A stretch of 64,000 nucleotides of DNA. Origin: Flavobacterium hiemivividum. GTDB lineage: Bacteria > Bacteroidota > Bacteroidia > Flavobacteriales > Flavobacteriaceae. The stretch is taken from assembly GCF_004349145.1 (NCBI RefSeq), contig NZ_SMFO01000010.1, forward strand, positions 1 to 64,000, given 5' to 3'. Within the stretch, counting starts at the first letter, position 1. Every line of letters begins with the position of its first letter. Both the position numbers and the translations under genes were made by a program. Below, piece by piece: positions 19,401-28,635 of the stretch. The notes under the pieces are model-generated. The model saw only the letters and a program-made list of their open reading frames with translations. It was not told the DNA's origin and searched no databases.

Positions 19401-19577
19401 CTTGGAGCTGCTTCTATAAGTAGAATTGGTATGGGAGTCGTTATTGTTGGAGGAACTATTTTCTCTTTAGTTTTAACATTATTTGTTATACCAGCACTAT
19501 ATTTTATGTGGTCTAAAGCTAAAAAACACTATCCTGAATTTGATCACATCGAAGAATATGAAAATGAAAGTAAATAA
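16482..19577 (+). CDS. RND efflux permease, AcrB/HAE1-like
   Basis: 1031 residues, the usual size for the family. It has 12 predicted membrane helices in two 1+5 blocks with two large periplasmic loops. The N-terminus MSLSTLSIKRPVLTIVMNLA, RPGANYLDISKAF, the TM4 motif ATGLVVDDGIVVTENI with its adjacent Asp pair for proton relay, and GLVTKNGILIVEFA are typical of AcrB-like drug/proton antiporters. It sits between its adaptor (76 bp upstream) and the TolC-like gene (start 4 bp after its stop codon), so the three form one tripartite pump. Confidence 0.95.
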   Translation: MSLSTLSIKRPVLTIVMNLAIVLFGIIGYSYLGVREFPSIDPAQVSIRTNYTGANSDIIESQITEPLEKAINSIDGIRNITSSSSQGSSSITVEFNLDKNLEEAANDVRDKVSQAIRSLPQDIDAPPVVSKADADSDAIISMTVQSDTRSPLELSDYAENVISQRLETIPGVSGVQIWGQKKYAMRLWINPVKLASYGLTVAEVRTALGKQNVELPSGKLTGANTELTVKTVGNLSTAEEFNNIIIRSEGEKIVRLSDIGSAVLGPENIETKLSQSGLPLVGLAIVPRPGANYLDISKAFYEQYEDLKKDLPSDIKLNIALDNTIFVKKSVLEVAETLGISIFLVILIIYLFFRDWAIAFRPLIDIPVSLIATFFIMWLFGFSINVLTLLAIVLATGLVVDDGIVVTENIYKKVEEGMSPMEAAIKGSNEIFFAVISISVTLAAVFLPVIFLEGFVGRLFREFGVVIGAAVLISAFVSLTLTPMLNAYLMKGGEQKKSKFYNLTEPYFQKLNSTYADALARFMDKKWWSFPILFACFGLIFVFYNLIQKETAPYDDRSSLTLRMTAPEGSSYEYTDRFMQEISRLVDDSIPEKKVSLVITSPGFGSSSVNSGFVRLSLKESSERELSQAEIAEKLTKWTKQYPDAKTSVTQQPTIAVNRRGGLPIQYIIQTQSFSKLEEKIPLFMEEVDKDPTFSMSDVNLKFNKPELNVTIDREKAESLGISVIDIAQTLQLSLSGQRFGYFMKSGKQYQVIGQFDQADRSKPLDLTSMYVKNNKGELIQMDNIVSIEEQSKPPQLYHNNRFMSATVSAGLAPGKSINDGIDAMEKIRAKVLDDTFTTDLGGESRDFVESSSNTTFAFGLALLLIFLILAAQFESFIDPFIIILTVPMAVAGALFSLWLFDQTWNIFSQIGTVMLIGLVTKNGILIVEFANQLREQGKPKLEAVLEASEARLRPILMTSLAISLGALPIALSLGAASISRIGMGVVIVGGTIFSLVLTLFVIPALYFMWSKAKKHYPEFDHIEEYENESK

Positions 19578-19581
19578 TACT

Positions 19582-20892
19582 ATGACAACTAAAACACTAT
19601 TTCAAAGTATGTTAGTCTTCTTTTTGTGTATTCTAAACGGAAATGCACAAGAACTATTAACACTTAAAGATGCAGTACAAATAGCTTTAGAAAACAATTA
19701 CGAGATTAAGATTGCCAAAAACGAATTAAAGATTGACGAAAGTAATGTCACGCCTGGAAATGCGGGAATGTTACCTAGTGCAACAGCTTCCATTACCAAT
19801 AATAACAGTATTCAAAATCTTTCACAAACACGTGCAGATGGTACAGTAAACAGTCTAGATAATGCTAAAAACAACAGCCTAACTTATGGAGTGAGCTTAG
19901 GTTGGACTATTTTTGACGGCTTGAGAATGTTTGCGATGAGAGATCAACTACAAGAGTTACAAAAACTTGGTGAAAACCAATTGAAGCTTACGATCATTAC
20001 AAAAATTAGCGATGTACAAGTGGCTTACTTTGATTTGGTACAGCAGCAACAGCAATTGATTGCGCTCGATAGTACCCTTGTTATTTCGAATCAAAGAGTA
20101 AGCTTGGCACATAATAGATTTACCATCGGGAAAGCATCAAAACTAGAAGTATTAAATGCGCAAGTAGACATTAATACTGATAAAGTAAGCCTATTGAGAC
20201 AAAAAGAAAGATACATCAATGCTAAAATTTTACTGAATCAAATTCTAGCCAGAGATATTACTCTTGATTTTAAGGTAGCAGATAACTTTATCATGGAACA
20301 GCAATTAGATTTTACTGAATTGAAATCTTTGGCCGAACAACAAAATCCACAAGTGGCAGCTTTAATTATAAGTAAAAAAGTAGCAGAATTAGAACTCAAA
20401 AAAATAAAATCAGGTCGATACCCTACCGTAAGGCTAAACACAGGATATAACTTTTCTGATAGTGAGTCAAGTCTTGGATTTACAACACAATCGGCAGCTA
20501 GAGGTTTTAATTACGGCTTTACTGCTGCTTTGAATCTCTTTGATGGTTTCGCTCAAAAACGCAATGAAAAAATTGCAAACTTGCAAATTGACAATTCTAG
20601 TATTTTAATTGAGCAACAAAATCTAGAGTTAAATGCACAGCTAGCGACAGCGTATCAAACGTATGTGACAAATTTAGAATTAATTGAATTAGAAGAAAAA
20701 AATGAGGCTATTGCCAAACAAAATCTCAACATTACCTTAGATAAATTCCGAATTGGTACTATAACAACATTAGAGTTTAGAACTGCACAGTTGAATTATG
20801 TGAATGCTACAGTACGATATAGCAACGCACAATTTCAAGCAAAACTATCAGAAATTACTTTAAGAGAGTTGGCTGGAACTATTACCTTATAA
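19582..20892 (+). CDS. TolC family outer-membrane efflux channel
   Basis: About 436 residues from the ATG at 19582, which gives a clean signal peptide MTTKTLFQSMLVFFLCILNG ending NAQ. ATGs at 19558 and 19564 overlap the permease end and are possible alternatives. The mature part starts ELLTLKDAVQIALENN and has two outer-efflux-protein halves (about 25-215 and 235-430) with long coiled-coil helices and GWTIFDGLRMF / ALNLFDGFAQK as paired repeats. It forms the outer-membrane duct of the RND pump encoded just upstream. Confidence 0.93.
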   Translation: MTTKTLFQSMLVFFLCILNGNAQELLTLKDAVQIALENNYEIKIAKNELKIDESNVTPGNAGMLPSATASITNNNSIQNLSQTRADGTVNSLDNAKNNSLTYGVSLGWTIFDGLRMFAMRDQLQELQKLGENQLKLTIITKISDVQVAYFDLVQQQQQLIALDSTLVISNQRVSLAHNRFTIGKASKLEVLNAQVDINTDKVSLLRQKERYINAKILLNQILARDITLDFKVADNFIMEQQLDFTELKSLAEQQNPQVAALIISKKVAELELKKIKSGRYPTVRLNTGYNFSDSESSLGFTTQSAARGFNYGFTAALNLFDGFAQKRNEKIANLQIDNSSILIEQQNLELNAQLATAYQTYVTNLELIELEEKNEAIAKQNLNITLDKFRIGTITTLEFRTAQLNYVNATVRYSNAQFQAKLSEITLRELAGTITL

Positions 20893-21256
20893 ATCCAACA
20901 TTTTAGACTCAACAATATATCGATTTGTTTTCGAATTAATTTTGTTTAGTTTGTAGGATGAACAAGAGTGTCTAGTCCTACATAAATGATACAGATTATT
21001 AGATAAAAATATTTAATTAAACACTTGTAAAAACGTTTTTACAAGTGTTTTTTATTTTATTTATTCTCATTTTAAGTTGATTCTGTAAAGGCATTGATTT
21101 GGAGTTAGCATATGTTTCCACTAGCACAATTATTGAAATAATATATTGTGTAATTTTATCCTGTTGATTAAAATTATATCCTTTTTAACAAAGTAAGATT
21201 TAACTAATTAGTATATTTTCATTAAGTTTATAACTCTTTCTTTATAAACTATTTCT
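20893..21256. other. Intergenic region between tolC-like and araC-type genes
   Basis: 364 bp of AT-rich sequence. Apart from the terminator at 21019-21056 I see no ORF, RNA or repeat here. Confidence 0.6.
21019..21056 (+). terminator. Rho-independent terminator after the RND operon
   Basis: A perfect 32-bp palindrome with 16-bp arms (21019-21034 and 21035-21050, AAACACTTGTAAAAAC inverted) followed by TTTATTTTA. It is 126 bp after the tolC-like stop. Confidence 0.8.
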
Positions 21257-22174
21257 ATGAATCGCAACTACATCAATCCTCCAGATTTATCGAGTGAAAA
21301 ATCGTTAAAAACCTTAGTCGAAAATAGAACTGTTTACAATTTGAATCATTGTGAATTAAATCTGTTTGAAACGTACAAAGAATCACAATTAGTTCCTTTG
21401 AAATTCAATGATTTGGTAGTAACCAGCATGTTGCGAGGAAAGAAAGTAATGCACCTTTTTGAAGACCCAGCTTTTGAGTACTTGCCGGGTGAAACTGTAG
21501 TGATACCTTCTAATGTGGAAATGAAAATTGATTTCCCTGAAGCAACTAAAAATAATCCTACGCAATGTTTGGCATTAGCGATAGACCAAACCAAAATAAA
21601 TGACACTTTACAGTTTTTAAATGAACGCTATCCCAAAGAAGGTCAAAATCAATTTTGGCATTTAAACTACCAGAATTACTACTTCTATAACAATGTAGAA
21701 TTAGCCACAACCATCAATAAATTGATAAAAGAATGCATGAGTACTTCCATAACAAAAGACGTTTTAGCTGATTTGACCTTACAAGAATTGCTCATTAGAA
21801 TTGTGCAGACACAAACGGCTAAATCTATTGAAGACGGTCTCTATTCAGATCCTAATAGCCCTATTACACAAGTATTAGAATACATCCGAGTAAATATTAA
21901 GGAGAATATAAGTCTCAAAAACTTGAGCGAAAAAGCTTGTATGAGTACAACCTCTTTTTATCGTTTTTTCAAAAAAGAATTAGGTATGACTCCAATAGAA
22001 TTTGTGATTAGAGAAAAAATAAAATGTGCGAAGCAATTATTAAAAAATCCAGCGATTCAAATTAATGAAGTATGTCATTTATCTGGATTTGAAGATAGCA
22101 ATTACTTTATTCGTTTATTTAAAAAACACGAAGGCATCACGCCAAAACAATACCAGTTGCTGTGCGTCAATTAA
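21257..22174 (+). CDS. AraC family transcriptional regulator
   Basis: 305 residues. The N-terminal ~180 residues form a sensor domain of the AraC_N type; the last ~100 residues carry two helix-turn-helix motifs (NISLKNLSEKACMSTTSFYR and IQINEVCHLSGFEDSNYFIR, then FKKHEGITPKQY). It ends one base before the end of the convergent DUF779 gene. With the aldehyde dehydrogenase and DUF779 genes facing it, it is the likely regulator of that pair. Confidence 0.9.
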   Translation: MNRNYINPPDLSSEKSLKTLVENRTVYNLNHCELNLFETYKESQLVPLKFNDLVVTSMLRGKKVMHLFEDPAFEYLPGETVVIPSNVEMKIDFPEATKNNPTQCLALAIDQTKINDTLQFLNERYPKEGQNQFWHLNYQNYYFYNNVELATTINKLIKECMSTSITKDVLADLTLQELLIRIVQTQTAKSIEDGLYSDPNSPITQVLEYIRVNIKENISLKNLSEKACMSTTSFYRFFKKELGMTPIEFVIREKIKCAKQLLKNPAIQINEVCHLSGFEDSNYFIRLFKKHEGITPKQYQLLCVN

Positions 22175-22175
22175 C

Positions 22176-22550
22176 TTATTCAATATATTTCAAGGGTTCT
22201 AAATCTTTTTCTTCCTCTGGAGTAAAAATCCTATATTCGATTCGGAATGTCTTTTTCAATGGCGTTTCTAATGAAAATCCGCCTACTCCGAAAGCATCTA
22301 TTACATCCAAAGTAAAGTGCGTATGTTTCCAATATTCGAATAAATCCTTGTCTACCCAAAATTCAGTATTTTCGATAGAGCCAATGCAAACATCACCCAG
22401 TCTTTGATAGAAACCGCCTTTTTCAAAACATTGCGGCTGCGTTCCTTCGCAACAACCTCCGGCCTGATAAAACATCAAGTCGCCGTGTTTTTCTTGCAAT
22501 ATTTTTATTAATTCTACTGCCTTTTCAGTTGCATCAATTCTTCTTATCAT
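22176..22550 (-). CDS. DUF779 domain-containing protein
   Basis: 124 residues. The family signature is visible as FYQAGGCCEGTQPQC near residues 28-42, giving three cysteines likely to bind a metal or redox centre, and VGGFSLETP near residue 90. DUF779 genes usually sit beside aldehyde or alcohol dehydrogenases. Here it follows the aldehyde dehydrogenase gene by about 106 bp on the same strand. The molecular role is unknown. Confidence 0.9.
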   Translation of the reverse strand: MIRRIDATEKAVELIKILQEKHGDLMFYQAGGCCEGTQPQCFEKGGFYQRLGDVCIGSIENTEFWVDKDLFEYWKHTHFTLDVIDAFGVGGFSLETPLKKTFRIEYRIFTPEEEKDLEPLKYIE

Positions 22551-22656
22551 CTTTTTTTTTGTATAACGTGAATATTACTTCTGTATTTATTTTTTTTCCC
22601 TTAAAATAAAAAAGGCAAGTCTTTCAACTTACCTTCTCTATTTCTAGTTTCAAATT

Positions 22657-24162
22657 CTAAAAGAAACCTAACTTCTTCTTATCGTATGAAATTAACATGT
22701 TTTTAGTTTGTTGATAGTGAGCAAGCATCATTTTATGATTTTCACGACCAATTCCCGATTGCTTATACCCTCCAAACGGAGCTCCTGCGGGATAAGAATG
22801 ATATTGGTTAATCCAAACACGACCCGCTTGAATCGCTCTAGGGACCTGATAAATCTCATGTGCATCACGTGTCCAGAGTCCGGCACCTAAACCATACATG
22901 GTGTCATTTGCGATTGCGATGGCTTCCTCAGTTGTTTTAAAAGTGGTAACCGCCAAAACAGGCCCGAAGATCTCTTCCTGAAAAATCCGCATTTTATTAT
23001 TCCCTCTAAAAAGAGTAGGCTTGATATAATACCCTGTGGTAAGATCTCCTTCTAAGTTATTATCCATGCCACCAGTCAATACTTCAGCACCTTCTTCTTT
23101 TCCTAACTTAATATAGTTAAGAATCTTCTCTTGTTGAACAATTGATGTTTGAGCTCCCATCATCGTAGTTTTGTCTAATGGGTTACCCATTTTTATAGCC
23201 TCAGTTCTTTCAATAACTCTAGCTATAAATTTATCATATATATCTTCATGTACTAATAATCTTGAGGGACAAGTACAAATTTCTCCTTGATTCAAAGCAA
23301 ACATTACCGCGCCTTCAATAGCTTTATCGAAGAAATCATCGTCGGCATCAGCAACAGATTTCATGAAAATATTTGGTGACTTCCCTCCTAATTCTAATGT
23401 TACAGGTATAATGTTTTCTGTGGCATATTGCATCACTAAACGTCCCGTAGGAGTTGAACCTGTAAATGCAGCTTTTGACACTTTTTTGTTTGTAACTAAA
23501 GCTCTTCCCAACTCTGCTCCAAAACCGTTAACAATATTAATAACTCCTGGTGGAAGTATATCTCCTATCAGTTCCATCAAAACTAAAATTGATATTGGGG
23601 TACTTTCCGCTGGTTTCAATACCACAGTATTTCCTGCCGCCAAAGCTGGTGCTAGTTTCCAAACCGCCATTAAAATTGGGAAATTCCAAGGAATAATTTG
23701 CGCTATTACTCCTAATGGTTCGCTTAGCGCTATGGAAACCGTTTGAGAATCGAGCTCAGCAATCGAGCTCTCTTCAGCACGTATAACTCCTGCGAAATAT
23801 CTAAAATGGTCAATTGCCAAAGGAATATCTGCTGCCAATGTTTCTCTTATCGCTTTTCCATTATCAACTGTCTCTACTGTAGCGATATACTCTAAGTTAT
23901 CTTCTATTTTCTGAGCAATTTTATTTAATAAATTGCTTCTTTCAGTAGCCGAAGTTTTTCCCCAAGTTTGAAAAGCTTCATGGGCACTATTTACCGCTAA
24001 CTCTAAATCTTCCTTAGTCGAATGTGCCGCTTGTGTAAAAACTTTTCCGTCAATTGGGGATACAACATCAAAGTATGTTCCTTTGACAGGTGCTACAAAT
24101 TTTCCACCTATATAATTATCGTACTTTGCCTTAAACTCAGGTCTTGAAACTATGTTACTCAT
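22657..24162 (-). CDS. NAD(P)-dependent aldehyde dehydrogenase (ExaC/AldB-like)
   Basis: 501 residues of the ALDH superfamily. Motifs: [20 protein letters not shown] with [12 protein letters not shown] (cofactor-binding part), the Rossmann element [11 protein letters not shown], general-base Glu in [13 protein letters not shown], the catalytic Cys in [11 protein letters not shown], and [10 protein letters not shown]. The [11 protein letters not shown] form and the DUF779 partner point to the acetaldehyde/chloroacetaldehyde dehydrogenase branch. The reaction is oxidation of an aldehyde to the acid; substrate inferred only from subfamily resemblance. It is first of a two-gene operon. Confidence 0.93.
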   Translation of the reverse strand: MSNIVSRPEFKAKYDNYIGGKFVAPVKGTYFDVVSPIDGKVFTQAAHSTKEDLELAVNSAHEAFQTWGKTSATERSNLLNKIAQKIEDNLEYIATVETVDNGKAIRETLAADIPLAIDHFRYFAGVIRAEESSIAELDSQTVSIALSEPLGVIAQIIPWNFPILMAVWKLAPALAAGNTVVLKPAESTPISILVLMELIGDILPPGVINIVNGFGAELGRALVTNKKVSKAAFTGSTPTGRLVMQYATENIIPVTLELGGKSPNIFMKSVADADDDFFDKAIEGAVMFALNQGEICTCPSRLLVHEDIYDKFIARVIERTEAIKMGNPLDKTTMMGAQTSIVQQEKILNYIKLGKEEGAEVLTGGMDNNLEGDLTTGYYIKPTLFRGNNKMRIFQEEIFGPVLAVTTFKTTEEAIAIANDTMYGLGAGLWTRDAHEIYQVPRAIQAGRVWINQYHSYPAGAPFGGYKQSGIGRENHKMMLAHYQQTKNMLISYDKKKLGFF

Positions 24163-24396
24163 ATCTTGCTATTTTTAATTTTATCAAAAATAATTTAATA
24201 CTTTCCATCACTATAGCACTATTCTACCAATCAATAGCATTAAATTTTCATATCTATTTTTTTATAGTTATTATTCTGCATAATTAACAAAATATTTGTT
24301 TTATAGTGTCAAATCATCAGAATCATTTCTTTCAAAATATGTCAATTCTTCGGTAAAAAACAAAAAAAATAGTTTCTTACTACAAACTGCAATCCT

Positions 24397-24404
24397 TATA
24401 TTTG
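24397..24404 (+). promoter_or_regulatory. -7 box TATATTTG of the pheT promoter
   Basis: Exact match to TAnnTTTG, followed by CACC, 52 bp before the pheT ATG. A clear -33 TTG at the right distance is not evident. Confidence 0.5.
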
Positions 24405-24455
24405 CACCCGACACCAAAGTTCGAACTAACGAAGTAATGTTATTAAAATTGACAG

Positions 24456-26876
24456 ATGAAAATATCCTATAATTGGTTAAAACAATTCATAAAAATAGAC
24501 TGGAAATCAGAAGAAACAGCTGCATTATTAACAGATCTAGGTCTGGAAGTAGAAATTGTTGAAAAATACCAATCTATAAAAGGCGGCTTAGAAGGTATAG
24601 TTGTAGGACACGTACTTACTTGTATCCCACATCCTGATGCCGACAGACTAAAAATAACGACTGTTGATTTAGGAAATGGCGTACCTGTACAAATTGTATG
24701 TGGCGCGACTAATGTAGATGCAGGACAAAAAGTCCCTGTAGCAACTATAGGAACCGTTTTATATGACTCCACAGGAGTAGCTTTTACCATAAAGAAAGGA
24801 AAAATTCGTGGACAGGAAAGTCACGGAATGATTTGTGCCGAAGATGAGTTAGGTCTTGGACACAACCATGACGGTATCATGATATTAGACAATGAAATTG
24901 CGGCTGGAACAAAAGCAGCTTCTGTATTTAAAATAGAAAATGATGAAGTTTTCGAAATCGGACTTACACCTAATCGTGCCGATGCGATGAGTCATCTAGG
25001 AACAGCGCGTGATTTAAGAGCGGGTTTAATACAAAGCGGAGTAAACGTAGAACTTATCACGCCTTCTGTCAGCAATTTTAGAGTTGACATGAGAACGCTT
25101 AGAATTGATATAAATGTAGAAGAAACCACGCTAGCACCGCGTTATTGCGGTGTTACAATATCAGGAATTGCTGTAAAACCATCTCCTAGCTGGTTACAGC
25201 ATAGATTGAAAGCAATAGGAATTACACCTAAAAACAATGTCGTAGACGTTACTAATTATGTAATGCATGAATTAGGGCAGCCATTACATGCTTTTGACGC
25301 TACAAAAATTAACGGGAAAATAATCGTAAAAACATTAGCTTCAGGAACTAAGTTCACAACATTAGACGATGTGGAGCGAACACTTCATGAAGAAGACCTA
25401 ATGATTTGCGATGAAAAAGGACCTTTGTGTATTGCCGGTGTTTTTGGCGGTAAAAACTCAGCTGTTTCAGATCACACTACTTCTATTTTCTTAGAAAGTG
25501 CTTATTTTAATCCCGTAAGCATACGAAAAACAGCAAAAAGACACCAGCTAAATACTGATGCTTCTTTCCGTTTTGAAAGAGGAATTGATCCTACCATTAC
25601 AGCATATGCTTTAAAACGCGCTGCTCTTTTAATTCAAGAAGTGGCTGGTGGTGATATTACATCTGATATAATTGATGTTTACCAAAAGAAAATGGAAGAT
25701 TTTGCCGTATTCTTAAATTTCGGTAATGTTGCCAAAATTATTGGGCAAGAAATTCCAAAAGATACGATCAAACAAATCTTAGTTTCTTTAGACATTAAAG
25801 TAAATAGTTTTTCAGAAACAGGACTAGGCTTAACAATACCAGCTTATCGTGTTGATGTACAACGAGAAATTGACGTAATCGAAGAAATCCTAAGAGTTTA
25901 CGGCTACAACAACATCATTTTTTCTAAAAAACTAAATGCAACAGTATCAAATTCTCCTAGAAATGAAGATTATAAATTACAAAATATAATTGCCGCACAA
26001 TTGAATTCGCAAGGATTTAATGAAATAATGGCAAATTCATTGACAACGGCTTCTTATATTGAACTTTCTGAAACATTAAAAGAAGAACACAATGTGACAA
26101 TGCTAAACCCATTAAGTAATGATTTAGCAACCTTGAGACAATCTTTATTATTCTCAGGGCTTGAAGCAATATCTTATAATATCAATCGTCGAAATAGTGA
26201 CTTGAAATTATTCGAATTTGGGAAAAGCTATCATAAATATTTAACGGGTTTTGAAGAGCACAAACACATGACATTATTTCTTACAGGAAACAAGTCTAAG
26301 GAAAGCTGGACTAATGCACAAAAACCTTCCGATTTCTTTTTGTTCAAAGGTTACGTAGATGCTGTTTTGGCTAGGTTTGGAATTCAAAAAACACAAAGTA
26401 CTCCTGTAACATCAGATATTTTTTCAGAAGGAATTGCAATTGCTACTGGTCATAATGCCTTGGTTGAATTTGGAATTGTAAAAAAATCAATCCTTAAACA
26501 CTTTGGAATCAAACAAGAAGTATTTTATGCTGATTTTAATTGGACTGTCATTATTAAAATGATCTCCAATAAAATTAAATTCACTGAAATTCCAAAATAC
26601 CCAGAAGTAAGAAGAGATTTGGCTTTGTTGATTGATCAAAATGTGTCTTATGACAGTATCTATGCGATTGCAAAACAAAGCGAAAAAAGCCTTTTGAAAG
26701 AAATCAATTTATTTGATGTTTATGAAGGAAGTAATTTACCCGAAGGTAAGAAATCATATGCATTAAGTTTTATCATACAGGATAATGCAAAAACTTTGAC
26801 CGATGCTCAAATTGATAAAATTATGGGTAAACTTCAAAAGAATTTTGAAACAGAACTAGGAGCCACTCTTAGATAA
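24456..26876 (+). CDS. pheT: Phenylalanine-tRNA ligase beta subunit
   Basis: 806 residues, the standard length for bacterial PheT. It opens MKISYNWLKQFIKIDW; the EMAP/tRNA-binding OB domain (about 40-150) has HPDADRLKITTVDLG and VCGATNV; the B3/B4 editing domain (about 210-385) contains HELGQPLHAFDA; the B5 domain and catalytic-like core follow (about 400-690); and the ferredoxin-like anticodon-binding domain ends the protein (KYPEVRRDLALLID). It pairs with PheS (encoded elsewhere) to charge tRNA-Phe. Confidence 0.97.
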   Translation: MKISYNWLKQFIKIDWKSEETAALLTDLGLEVEIVEKYQSIKGGLEGIVVGHVLTCIPHPDADRLKITTVDLGNGVPVQIVCGATNVDAGQKVPVATIGTVLYDSTGVAFTIKKGKIRGQESHGMICAEDELGLGHNHDGIMILDNEIAAGTKAASVFKIENDEVFEIGLTPNRADAMSHLGTARDLRAGLIQSGVNVELITPSVSNFRVDMRTLRIDINVEETTLAPRYCGVTISGIAVKPSPSWLQHRLKAIGITPKNNVVDVTNYVMHELGQPLHAFDATKINGKIIVKTLASGTKFTTLDDVERTLHEEDLMICDEKGPLCIAGVFGGKNSAVSDHTTSIFLESAYFNPVSIRKTAKRHQLNTDASFRFERGIDPTITAYALKRAALLIQEVAGGDITSDIIDVYQKKMEDFAVFLNFGNVAKIIGQEIPKDTIKQILVSLDIKVNSFSETGLGLTIPAYRVDVQREIDVIEEILRVYGYNNIIFSKKLNATVSNSPRNEDYKLQNIIAAQLNSQGFNEIMANSLTTASYIELSETLKEEHNVTMLNPLSNDLATLRQSLLFSGLEAISYNINRRNSDLKLFEFGKSYHKYLTGFEEHKHMTLFLTGNKSKESWTNAQKPSDFFLFKGYVDAVLARFGIQKTQSTPVTSDIFSEGIAIATGHNALVEFGIVKKSILKHFGIKQEVFYADFNWTVIIKMISNKIKFTEIPKYPEVRRDLALLIDQNVSYDSIYAIAKQSEKSLLKEINLFDVYEGSNLPEGKKSYALSFIIQDNAKTLTDAQIDKIMGKLQKNFETELGATLR

Positions 26877-26899
26877 ATAATTCCTATTATCCATAAATT

Positions 26900-26936
26900 A
26901 AGCCCAATTCTAAAGTTTAGAATTGGGCTTTTTTAA
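26900..26936 (+). terminator. Rho-independent terminator of pheT
   Basis: Perfect 15-bp arms AAGCCCAATTCTAAA (26900-26914) and its inverse (26916-26930), followed by TTTTTT. Confidence 0.9.
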
Positions 26937-26942
26937 TATAAA

Positions 26943-26972
26943 AAAAGTCCTGTGAAACACAAGACTTTTTAA
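26943..26972 (-). terminator. Terminator for the convergent fasciclin gene
   Basis: Arms AAAAGTCCTGTG (26943-26954) and CACAAGACTTTT (26958-26969), one mismatch, loop of 3. A-rich left flank gives a U tract on the minus strand, 30 bp after the fasciclin-gene stop; it can also work on the plus strand. Confidence 0.7.
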
Positions 26973-27001
26973 TAAACAAAAAACCAACCTCTTATTTAAT
27001 A

Positions 27002-27556
27002 CTATGATTTAGGTAATACTACAGTATCTACAACATGAATTACACCGTTTGATTGGTTCACATCGGCAATTGTAACTTGCGACATTGATCCGTTTTCATC
27101 AGTAATGTATAATTTTTTCCCTTTCATCCAGGCAGTTAATGTACCACCACTTACTGTTTTCAATTTTGCTATTCCGTTTCCAGCTTTAATTGCTTTAGCA
27201 ATATCCGAAGCATTCATCTTTCCAGCTACAACATGATAAGTAAGTATTGTTTGTAGCATTTTTAAATTTTCTGGTTTCAATAAGGTTTCAACAGTTCCCA
27301 TTGGTAATTTAGCAAAAGCTGCATTTGTAGGTGCAAAAACTGTAAAAGGCCCTTTCCCTTGCAATGTTTCTACTAAGCCAGCTGCTTTAACTGCCGCTAC
27401 TAATGTAGTATGGTCTTTTGAGTTTATTGCATTCTCAATAATGTTTTTCGAAGGATACATTGCTGCTCCACCTACCATTACTGATTTTTGAGCGAAAGAA
27501 GTTGCTCCAAATACTAATGCCAAAAAGGCTACTGATAAAAATTTTTTAGTTTTCAT
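27002..27556 (-). CDS. Secreted fasciclin (FAS1) domain protein
   Basis: 184 residues from the ATG at 27556, chosen because it gives a clean signal peptide (MKTKKFLSVAFLALVFGATS, then FAQ). The mature part is one FAS1 domain: the H1 box is GPFTVFAPTNAAFAKLP and the H2 region is VTIADVNQSNGVIHVVDTVV, with YHVV between them. FAS1 domains mediate adhesion or matrix interactions and in Bacteroidota are commonly secreted to the periplasm or surface. Monocistronic. Confidence 0.92.
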   Translation of the reverse strand: MKTKKFLSVAFLALVFGATSFAQKSVMVGGAAMYPSKNIIENAINSKDHTTLVAAVKAAGLVETLQGKGPFTVFAPTNAAFAKLPMGTVETLLKPENLKMLQTILTYHVVAGKMNASDIAKAIKAGNGIAKLKTVSGGTLTAWMKGKKLYITDENGSMSQVTIADVNQSNGVIHVVDTVVLPKS

Positions 27557-27737
27557 AATTCTATTTATTAAGTTATATAAAAGCATTTACGGAGATTAAG
27601 AACAAATAGTTTTAAATTATTATAATTATTTTTGTGAAAATCATTTTATAAAATACTAATCACTGATAATTAGTTATTTATATAATAATTGAATGTTATT
27701 TTATTTATTTTATAGAGGATTTTAAATCGTGACTATT

Positions 27738-27926
27738 AACTAAACCACTATCGAGTGAAGTTTCATAGATTTGGTTTGACTGACTGAAAATCGGCGAGGT
27801 TGGGAAACAGATATCGACCACAAATTCGAAAATTATTCAAGATATAAGTGTTTTTAAATTTATGAATTTGTGGGCTAAAGTTTTTAGAATTTAAAGCGAG
27901 ATAGACCTAAAGTATATAGTTTCAAA
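27738..27926 (+). repeat. Dispersed intergenic repeat, copy A
   Basis: Located in the 548-bp gap between the fasciclin and DoxX genes. It shares ordered blocks with copies at 44993-45115 and 59219-59412: ACTAAACCACTAT, a GACCACAAATTCG block followed by AAATTATT, an inverted AATTTGTG arm that can pair with CACAAATT, and AAAGCGAGAT ... AAAGTATAT at the end. It is non-coding and able to form a central hairpin. The remainder of the gap is plain AT-rich sequence. Confidence 0.7.
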
Positions 27927-28104
27927 ATGCAAAAATCTAATAAATAAACTTTGAGAATAGTTCTGCTGCCTTAAAAATCATTCTAACTAAATTTATAAGT
28001 AAAAAATTACATCTGCTTTAATAAATAGAATATATTTGAATAGTAAAATAGGATCTACGCTTTCCTATAATTACATAATCATCCAAAAAATTAAAACAAA
28101 AATT

Positions 28105-28503
28105 ATGAATAAAAATAATGATTTGGGATTGTTAATCCTTCGTATTGCAATTGGGGCAATGATGTTACTTCACGGAATCGCTAAATTAGGAGACGTTTCT
28201 TTTATAGAAGGTATGTTAGCTGGAAAAGGAATTCCTTCATTTATTGCTTATGGAGTGTACATCACTGAAATTGTTGCGCCAATACTATTAATTATTGGAT
28301 ACCGAACCCGATTAGCGGCTGTTGTTTTTATTATCGGTACATTAACAGCTCTCTTTTTAGTTCATTCAGCAGACCTGTTTTCATTAAACGATAATGGCGG
28401 TTGGAAAATAGAATTGTTGGGCTTATTTACTTTTGCTGCATTGACATTATTCTTTACTGGCGGTGGAAAAATAGCGGCGTCTTCATCCAATAAATGGGAT
28501 TAA
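28105..28503 (+). CDS. DoxX family membrane protein
   Basis: 132 residues from the ATG at 28105. Upstream in-frame codons to 28036 lack membrane character and use a TTG, so the shorter start is preferred. Four membrane helices are evident; LILRIAIGAMMLLHGIAKL is the family N-terminal helix and GYRTRLAAVVFIIGTL the third. DoxX proteins are inner-membrane proteins linked to quinone/thiosulfate or redox functions in some species; function here is unknown. Monocistronic, convergent with glmM. Confidence 0.9.
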   Translation: MNKNNDLGLLILRIAIGAMMLLHGIAKLGDVSFIEGMLAGKGIPSFIAYGVYITEIVAPILLIIGYRTRLAAVVFIIGTLTALFLVHSADLFSLNDNGGWKIELLGLFTFAALTLFFTGGGKIAASSSNKWD

Positions 28504-28578
28504 ATACCTGATAATCATTTGCAAAGCAAATTTTACTTGCATCATATATTGTGCACTTTAATACATGAATAGCAAAAC

Positions 28579-28616
28579 AAAACCCCTTTCAAAGATTTTC
28601 TTGAAAGGGGTTTTTG
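28579..28616. terminator. Bidirectional terminator between doxX and glmM
   Basis: Perfect 14-bp arms AAAACCCCTTTCAA (28579-28592) and TTGAAAGGGGTTTT (28601-28614) with an 8-nt loop, placed between two convergent genes; A and T runs flank both sides. Confidence 0.88.
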
Positions 28617-28635
28617 TCTATTAAATACAGCTAAA

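Noticed and set aside
19483..19581. Upstream extension of the tolC-like gene
   Set aside because: Begins with TTG inside the RND permease and encodes no signal peptide; the ATG at 19582 gives one.
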